NCBI GenBank assembly: GCA_002403895.1
Contig: DHIQ01000240.1
Span: forward strand, 1 to 7,123
Source of the DNA: Candidatus Neomicrothrix sp. UBA4742
GTDB taxonomy: Bacteria > Actinomycetota > Acidimicrobiia > Acidimicrobiales > Acidimicrobilacustridaceae
DNA length: 7,123 nt
Direction: 5' to 3'
The translations under genes were made by a program, and so were the position numbers. The notes beneath the pieces are model-generated. The model did not search any database, had not been told where the DNA came from, and saw nothing but the letters and a program-made list of their open reading frames with translations. This document shows positions 1-7,123 of this stretch, in pieces (position 1 is the first letter of the stretch; each line of letters begins with the position of its first letter).

Positions 1-155
1 CCACCGGACCGATCGTCTCCAGGCCAATCCTTGGAGGTCTCCATCACGTCTACTCCAGAGCCGCGTGAACTCATACCGAGTTTTGTCCTCCCACAGGTCG
101 AACAGAGGCTGGGCCGTGAGGAGACCGCGGTCCTCCGGGTCCCGGGGCCGCAGGC
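1..155. other. Unassigned left-edge region next to the malQ 3' end
   Basis: No gene can be supported here with confidence. The first ~120 bases are less GC-biased than the rest of the window and look intergenic. Three weak possibilities exist. (1) A minus-strand gene may start at ATG 74-72 or at in-frame ATG 44-42 and run off the left edge; the second ATG has GGAG 8 bases upstream, and the readable residues are METSKDWPGDDRSG. (2) A plus-strand frame is open from base 1 to a TGA at 199-201 and could be the tail of a gene overlapping malQ convergently, but its third-position GC is only about 60% by eye. (3) A minus-strand frame mirroring (2) is open from 246 to the edge but has no ATG or GTG start. 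The first option would put a gene downstream of malQ in the same direction. No tRNA or repeat array is visible. Confidence 0.35.
120..136 (-). terminator. Possible GC-rich hairpin after malQ (weak terminator candidate)
   Basis: About 20 bases past the malQ stop, the minus strand can pair GGAG with CTCC around the palindrome ACCGCGGT, with one bulged base. There is no following run of U, so it is not a canonical intrinsic terminator. In high-GC bacteria such U-less hairpins are sometimes proposed as terminators, but GC-rich DNA forms short palindromes by chance; several others sit nearby (135-145, 152-162, 160-170). Confidence 0.2.
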
Positions 156-2168
156 TCAGCCTCCCGGAGGTCGACCAGCTGGTATCGGGCGCCCCGGCTG
201 ACCTGCCCGGGGCAGCGGCGACCCAGGGCTGACCTTCGCAAGGCCGTCATCGGCGGTGGTCTCAGCGCCCACCGGGGGCCGGGCCAGCACCGTGGCGAGC
301 CGGCGGGGGAGAGGGTCCTTCTCGATCTGCTCCAGCCGGCGGGGCAGGGGTATCGACCAGTTGGGCCACTGGGTGGTGGTCCCGGGCATGTTGGGCCGGG
401 CCTCGGCGGCGCAGGCGTCGTCGAGGGTGGCCGCCAGCAGGTGAGAGGGCGACTGGGCGAGCTGCACGTGCGCGCACACGATGACGTCCTCAACGGTGGC
501 ACTGGGCCCTACCTCAAGATGTCGCACCAGGCGCCGCTTGATCCGCTCCTGGGCGGCCCGGTTGGTCTTCAGCCCCAGCTCCTCCCGAGCACGCAGGTCG
601 GACCCGGTCCACAGGCCCGCCACCGTGGGCAAGTCATGGGTGGTGACGGCCGCCAGAGCCAGCCGGGGGTAGCGAGCCGGCCGCTTCCGCTCGAACCAGA
701 ACACGCGGGAGGACATCACCGCCCGTCGCGCCAGCTCCTTGCGGACGCCCGGCTCAACGTTGCCAAGGTCTTCGCCGACCACGTAGGCGCCGGCTCGGGA
801 GCTCTCCAGGGCCAGGATGTCGAGCATCTCGGAGGCCGGGTACCTGACGTAGGCGCCGTCGGCGGCGCCATGGCCTGAGGGGATCCACCAGAGCCGGAAG
901 AGGCCCATCACGTGGTCGATGCGAAGCCCGGCACCGTGGCTCATGCTGGCGCGGAGGGTCTCGATGAAGGGCAGGTATCCCGCGCTGGGCAGCTTGTGGG
1001 GGTCGAACGGAGGCATACCCCAGTCCTGGCCTTCGAGATTGAAGGCGTCCGGCGGGGCCCCGATGCTGACCCCGGGGGCGAGCACGTCCTGCCAGGCCCA
1101 GGCGTCGGCGCCGTCGGGATCGAACCCGGTGGCGAGGTCGTGTATCAACGCCAGCGGAGCGGCGGCGGACCGCAGTTGGCGGTCCAGCAGCCACTGCAGC
1201 CACTCGTGGAAGCCGACGCGGTCGCGCCGGTAGGTGGCAAATCGCGCCACCGCCTGGCCGGCGGGATGGCGAAACTCCTCGGGCCAGCATCGCCAGCCGC
1301 CACCGAAGCACTCGGCGAGGACACAGAACCAGGCGTACTGGCGGAGAGACTCACCCTTCTCTTCCCGGAAGCGGTCGAATGACTCGGCATCGGTCTTCGC
1401 GGCGCGGGTCAGGAAGGCGGTCCAGAGCTCGCCCAGGGCCTCCATCTTGAGCGCCCAGGCACGGTCGCGATCGACCAGGTTGGCCTGGTTCAGCGCCCGG
1501 CCACGCTGGGCCAGGGCGGGGAGCTGGCGCAGGCCCCGCGCCCCTGGCACATCCTCGATGTGCAGGTAGACCGGATTTCGATAGCGCCGGCTGCTGGGAA
1601 AGTAGGGGCTCGGCTGCTGGGGTGGCACCGGCATCGGCGCGTGCAGCGGATTTACGAGCACGAAACCGGCGCCGGCGCCCGTCGACCACCGCGCCAGCCG
1701 GCGCAGGTCGCCAAGGTCGCCGATGCCCCAGCTCTGCCGGGAGCGGACGGCGTAGAGTTGCGCCGCCCAGCCCCAGGTCTTGAGGTCGCCGGGCAGGTGG
1801 CACCTGCCGGGGCTGACCACCAACGCGACTTCGCGCCCGTCCTTCATCAGCAGTCGGTGGTAGCCGTGGGGAAGATCGCGGGGCAGCCGCCGGCCCGCGA
1901 CCTGGGAGGAGCCCCCGCCCTCGACCAGCACCTCCTTGGCCCCCGCGGGGGCAGGATCGCCAGCTTTCAGGAATAGTGGTCGAGTGGGGGTCGCCGGCGA
2001 AGGCGAAGTTGCGCCCATGGCCTCCAGGACTCGGGTCACGGCAGCCTGCGTGGGCCGCCGGCGCCGTTCCAGGCCATCCGCGTACTGGAGCTGAATGCCC
2101 CAGTCCTGGAGGCGTGGCGTACTACCTCGAGGCCTGGGGGAGGGGTCCCGGGGGGCTGTTCGCCTCAC
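156..2168 (-). CDS. malQ: 4-alpha-glucanotransferase (amylomaltase, disproportionating enzyme), GH77
   Basis: Cytoplasmic enzyme (EC 2.4.1.25) that moves alpha-1,4-glucan segments between maltodextrins, releasing glucose and making longer chains. The 670-residue length fits the long bacterial MalQ form. An N-terminal domain (about 1-130) carries WGIQLQYADG and LPHGYHRL. The GH77 barrel follows with WGIGDLGDL (147-155), NPLHAPMP (173-180), SPYFPSSRRYRNP (187-199) and WGMPPFDP (383-390). The three catalytic carboxylates are present: nucleophile D418 in GLRIDHVMG, acid/base E466 in GEDLGN, and D512 in TTHDLPT. The conserved end NMPGTTTQWPNW is at 593-604. The GTG start is forced: an in-frame TAA lies at 2186-2184, no other start codon precedes the conserved N-terminal motif, and AGGA sits 3 bases upstream. 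Residues after about 630 form a Pro/Gly-rich tail beyond the usual family end. The gene is divergent from glgX, suggesting a role recycling the oligosaccharides that debranching releases. Identity is near certain; the exact natural substrate is inferred. Confidence 0.96.
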   Translation of the reverse strand: MRRTAPRDPSPRPRGSTPRLQDWGIQLQYADGLERRRRPTQAAVTRVLEAMGATSPSPATPTRPLFLKAGDPAPAGAKEVLVEGGGSSQVAGRRLPRDLPHGYHRLLMKDGREVALVVSPGRCHLPGDLKTWGWAAQLYAVRSRQSWGIGDLGDLRRLARWSTGAGAGFVLVNPLHAPMPVPPQQPSPYFPSSRRYRNPVYLHIEDVPGARGLRQLPALAQRGRALNQANLVDRDRAWALKMEALGELWTAFLTRAAKTDAESFDRFREEKGESLRQYAWFCVLAECFGGGWRCWPEEFRHPAGQAVARFATYRRDRVGFHEWLQWLLDRQLRSAAAPLALIHDLATGFDPDGADAWAWQDVLAPGVSIGAPPDAFNLEGQDWGMPPFDPHKLPSAGYLPFIETLRASMSHGAGLRIDHVMGLFRLWWIPSGHGAADGAYVRYPASEMLDILALESSRAGAYVVGEDLGNVEPGVRKELARRAVMSSRVFWFERKRPARYPRLALAAVTTHDLPTVAGLWTGSDLRAREELGLKTNRAAQERIKRRLVRHLEVGPSATVEDVIVCAHVQLAQSPSHLLAATLDDACAAEARPNMPGTTTQWPNWSIPLPRRLEQIEKDPLPRRLATVLARPPVGAETTADDGLAKVSPGSPLPRAGQPGRPIPAGRPPGG

Positions 2169-2180
2169 CGGTCCTGCGCC

Positions 2181-2191
2181 GCCTTAAAGGC
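2181..2191. repeat. Short inverted repeat just upstream of malQ
   Basis: GCCTT-A-AAGGC is an 11-base near-perfect palindrome with a single central base. It lies 12 bases before the malQ GTG, so it would fall in the 5' leader or overlap the promoter. Outer bases CCG and CGG (2179-2181 and 2194-2196) extend the symmetry imperfectly with a two-base slip. It could be an operator half-site pair or chance; no regulator gene is in the window. Confidence 0.3.
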
Positions 2192-2237
2192 AGCGGACCA
2201 GTACAATTTACCTGTCACGGCAAGTGAGGCCGATGGT

Positions 2238-2253
2238 ATCAGCTTTGCCTGAT
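2238..2253. repeat. Short inverted repeat upstream of glgX
   Basis: ATCAG (2238-2242) and CTGAT (2249-2253) are exact inverse complements separated by 6 bases. The repeat overlaps the candidate extended -10 of glgX, which is where a repressor site would be expected. Arms of five bases are short enough to arise by chance. Confidence 0.3.
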
Positions 2254-2287
2254 TAGCGGACCGGGTGGGAGCTGGCAAACTCAGATT

Positions 2288-2293
2288 GGAGGT
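2288..2293 (+). promoter_or_regulatory. glgX ribosome binding site (GGAGGT)
   Basis: A strong Shine-Dalgarno sequence, GGAGGT, precedes two adjacent in-frame starts, TTG at 2297 and GTG at 2300. Its GGAGG core is 4 bases from the TTG and 7 bases from the GTG. The spacing and the stronger start codon favour GTG 2300. This is the only strong Shine-Dalgarno in the three-gene operon, consistent with glgX being the leading gene. Confidence 0.75.
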
Positions 2294-2299
2294 AGTTTG

Positions 2300-4434
<2,135 letters not shown>

Positions 4435-4438
<4 letters not shown>

Positions 4439-6434
4439 CCCGTCGGGTGGTCGTCGAGCACGTCCGACCGTCGGTGGACGGAGGCGCCTTCGCCGCCAAG
4501 GCCACCCTGGGGCTGCCGATGGAGATCAGCGCCGACATCTTCGCCGAGGGCCACGAGGAGCTGCTGGCCTGGGCGGTGATGGCCCCGGCGGAGGGGGCGC
4601 GCCTGGCGCCGGCTGCCAAAGGCCGGCGGAAAACCGCCACCCCGCCGAGCGCACAGGAGGTCAGCCTCAGCCTGGTTGGCAACGACCACTGGGTGGGATG
4701 CCTGGTGCCCGTGGCGATCGGACCCTGGCAGCTGACCGTCAGTGGCGCCGTCGACGACTACGGGACCTGGCTGCGCGATCTCCGGCTTCGCCACGATGAC
4801 GGCCAGGACGTCGAGCTGGAGTTCGACGAAGGCCGGGTCCTGGTCGAGAGCCGGATGCGCCGCCCCGGCCTAAGCGCCAGGGATCCTGGCGCGCTCGACG
4901 CCCTGGCTGCCTCTCTCTCGCCGCTCCGCGGGGCCGCCGCCCGGGTGCACTCAGCTGGCAGCGCCCGGGCCATCGACGTGATGCGCCGCACCTTCGACAC
5001 CGCCCGGGCCACCACCGCCGGTCCCTACCCGGTCTGGGTCGACCGGGAGCTGGGTGGCTTCAGTGCATGGTACGAGCTGTTCCCGCGCTCCGAGGGCGCC
5101 ACCGAGGAGTCCAGTGGAACTTTCGCGACCGTCGGTACACGCCTGCCCGCGATCGCCGCGATGGGCTTCGACGTCGTCTACCTACCCCCCATCCATCCCA
5201 TCGGCCGGTCCTTCCGCAAGGGCCCCAACAACACCACTGGTGCGGCTCCCGAAGATGTCGGCAGCCCCTGGGCGATCGGCGGCCCCGAGGGCGGGCAGAC
5301 GTCGGTCAACCCCGACCTCGGCACCATCGAGGACTTCGACGGCTTTGTTGCGGCGGCGGCCAGGGCCGGCCTCGAGGTGGCCCTCGACTACGCGCTGCAG
5401 TGCAGCCCCGATCACCCCTGGGTCAAAGAGCACCCGCAGTGGTTCGTGCACCGCCCTGACGGCACCATCCGCTACGCCGAGAACCCTCCCAAGCGCTACC
5501 AGGACATCTACCCCTTCAACTTCGACACCGAGGACCGGGCCGGGCTCGACGCCGCCCTCCTCGAGGTGATGCGGTTCTGGATCGGCCACGGTGTCCGCGT
5601 CTTCCGTGTTGACAACCCGCACACCAAACCATTCGACTTCTGGCAGTGGCTGATCGAGACCGTGCGCCGCGACCATCCCGAGGTCATCTTCCTGGCCGAG
5701 GCCTTCACCCGCCCGCGCACCATGGAGCAGCTGGCCAAGATCGGGTTCACCCAGAGCTACACCTACTTCACCTGGCGCAACTCCAAGGCCGAGCTGAGCG
5801 ATTACCTCACCGAGCTGTCCCAGGGGCCCACTGTCGATTACTTCCGGCCCAACTTCTGGGTCAACACCCCGGACATCCTCCATGCCTTCCTGCAGGAGGG
5901 CGGGCCGCCCGCCTTCCGCCTCCGCCTGGTGCTGGCCGCCCTGGCCTGCTCGTCGTGGGGGATGTACAGCGGCTACGAGCTCTACGAGAACATCGCCGTC
6001 CGCCCCGGCAGCGAGGAGTACCTTGACTCCGAGAAGTACCAGCTGCGGCCGAGGGACTGGCAGGCCAAGGACAACCTAGCGCCCATGATCACCACCGTCA
6101 ACCAGATCCGCCGCCGCCACCGAGAGGCGATTGCGCTGATGCGCACGCTGCGCCTGCACCACGTCGACAGCGAGCACATGCTCTGCCTCTCGAGGCGCTC
6201 GCAGGGTCGCGACGACGTGCTCCTGCTGGTCGTCAACCTCGACCCCCACAACGTCCGCGAGGCCACCATCTGGCCCGATGTCGACGAGCTCGGTGTCGAG
6301 GGGACACGGCCCTACCAGGTCGTCGACGAGCTCAACCAGGCCGCCTACACCTGGACCGGGCCATCGAGCTATGTCCGGCTCGATCCCAAGCGCACCCCCG
6401 CGCACGTGTTCCGCGTCCACCAGGGGCCCGCCCG

Positions 6435-6438
<4 letters not shown>
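4435..6438 (+). CDS. glgE: Alpha-1,4-glucan:maltose-1-phosphate maltosyltransferase GlgE (GH13_3)
   Basis: Transfers maltosyl units from alpha-maltose 1-phosphate to the non-reducing end of alpha-1,4-glucans (EC 2.4.99.16), the polymerising step of the GlgE pathway. The 667-residue length fits the family. The N-terminal beta domain starts with [10 protein letters not shown]. Barrel motifs include [17 protein letters not shown] (260-266) and NPPKRYQ (350-356). K262, N350, K353 and Y355 match the Lys/Asn/Lys/Tyr phosphate pocket described for Streptomyces GlgE. Catalytic residues are nucleophile D393 in [10 protein letters not shown], acid/base E422 in LAEAFTRP and D480 in WVNTPDIL. The GTG start overlaps the glgX stop. 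No Shine-Dalgarno is visible before it, which suggests translation by reinitiation; a second in-frame GTG at 4447 is possible. A short Ala/Lys/Arg-rich insertion lies at about 58-74. The following gene, treS, supplies maltose for its donor. Confidence 0.97.
6422..6426 (+). promoter_or_regulatory. Possible treS ribosome binding site inside glgE
   Basis: AGGGG lies within the last codons of glgE, 8 bases before the treS GTG at 6435. It is a moderate Shine-Dalgarno match at a workable distance and would supplement start-stop coupling. Confidence 0.4.

Positions 6439-7123
<685 letters not shown>

Larger units (their letters stand above)
2169..2299. promoter_or_regulatory. Divergent promoter region between malQ and glgX
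   Basis: This ~130-base gap separates two genes pointing away from each other, so promoters for both must lie here or inside the 5' ends. It contains the most AT-rich patch of the window (around 2201-2212, 2237-2256). For glgX a possible extended -10 is TG-G-TATCAG at 2234-2242, about 57 bases before the start, without a convincing -35. For malQ, TAAATT on the minus strand (2210-2205) is -10-like but has no good -35 partner. The position is solid; the individual promoter elements are guesses. Two short inverted repeats, annotated separately, could be operators. Confidence 0.6.

Noticed and set aside
135..176. Cluster of short palindromes (CCGGGTCCCGG, AGGCTCAGCCT, CCTCCCGGAGG, GGTCGACC)
   Set aside because: Single-base centres cannot form stable hairpin loops, most fall inside malQ coding sequence, and such palindromes are frequent by chance in GC-rich DNA.
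156..420. A frameshift near the malQ C-terminus
   Set aside because: The malQ frame stays recognisable through RRLATVLARP to the natural end of the domain; only a tail follows, so no frameshift is needed.
71..502. A 143-codon minus-strand frame overlapping the malQ 3' end
   Set aside because: Composition is Pro/Arg/Ser-rich, as expected for a frame-shifted reading of malQ; the malQ frame carries the conserved NMPGTTTQWPNW end.
2297..2299. TTG at 2297 as the glgX start
   Set aside because: It is only 4 bases from the GGAGG core and weaker than the adjacent GTG at 2300, which has 7-base spacing.
5182..5883. A 233-codon minus-strand frame antisense to glgE
   Set aside because: Same mirror effect; Val/Gly/Glu-rich with no recognisable motif, and it sits inside the conserved GlgE barrel.

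Overview
The window is a compact alpha-glucan (glycogen/trehalose) metabolism locus from a high-GC bacterium. Strong G/C bias at third codon positions, GTG starts, 4-base gene overlaps and the presence of GlgE together with TreS all suggest an actinobacterium or a deep-branching relative. No sequence marker in the window fixes the lineage further.

Layout: bases 1-155 hold no gene I can assign with confidence. A complete 4-alpha-glucanotransferase gene (malQ) lies on the minus strand at 156-2168. A divergent intergenic region of about 130 bases (2169-2299) separates it from a plus-strand operon. That operon has a glycogen debranching enzyme (glgX, 2300-4438), a maltose-1-phosphate maltosyltransferase (glgE, 4435-6438) and the first 229 codons of trehalose synthase (treS, 6435 to the right edge). 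treS runs off the window. Both junctions inside the operon are GTGA overlaps, so the three genes are probably co-transcribed and translationally coupled.

How the genes fit together: in the known GlgE pathway, TreS interconverts trehalose and maltose, a maltokinase (Mak/Pep2, not in this window) makes maltose 1-phosphate, and GlgE adds maltosyl units to an alpha-1,4-glucan. GlgB, also not seen here, would branch that glucan. GlgX removes alpha-1,6 branches during breakdown. MalQ disproportionates the short maltodextrins released, recycling them into longer chains and glucose. The window therefore places glucan building (GlgE, TreS) and glucan trimming and recycling (GlgX, MalQ) on either side of one shared regulatory region. 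All four enzymes keep their recognisable catalytic residues where visible, and none looks broken. I see no clearly novel system. The points worth a second look are the gene order, the start-stop overlaps, the intergenic inverted repeats, small insertions or tails in GlgE and MalQ, and an unusual motif in TreS.
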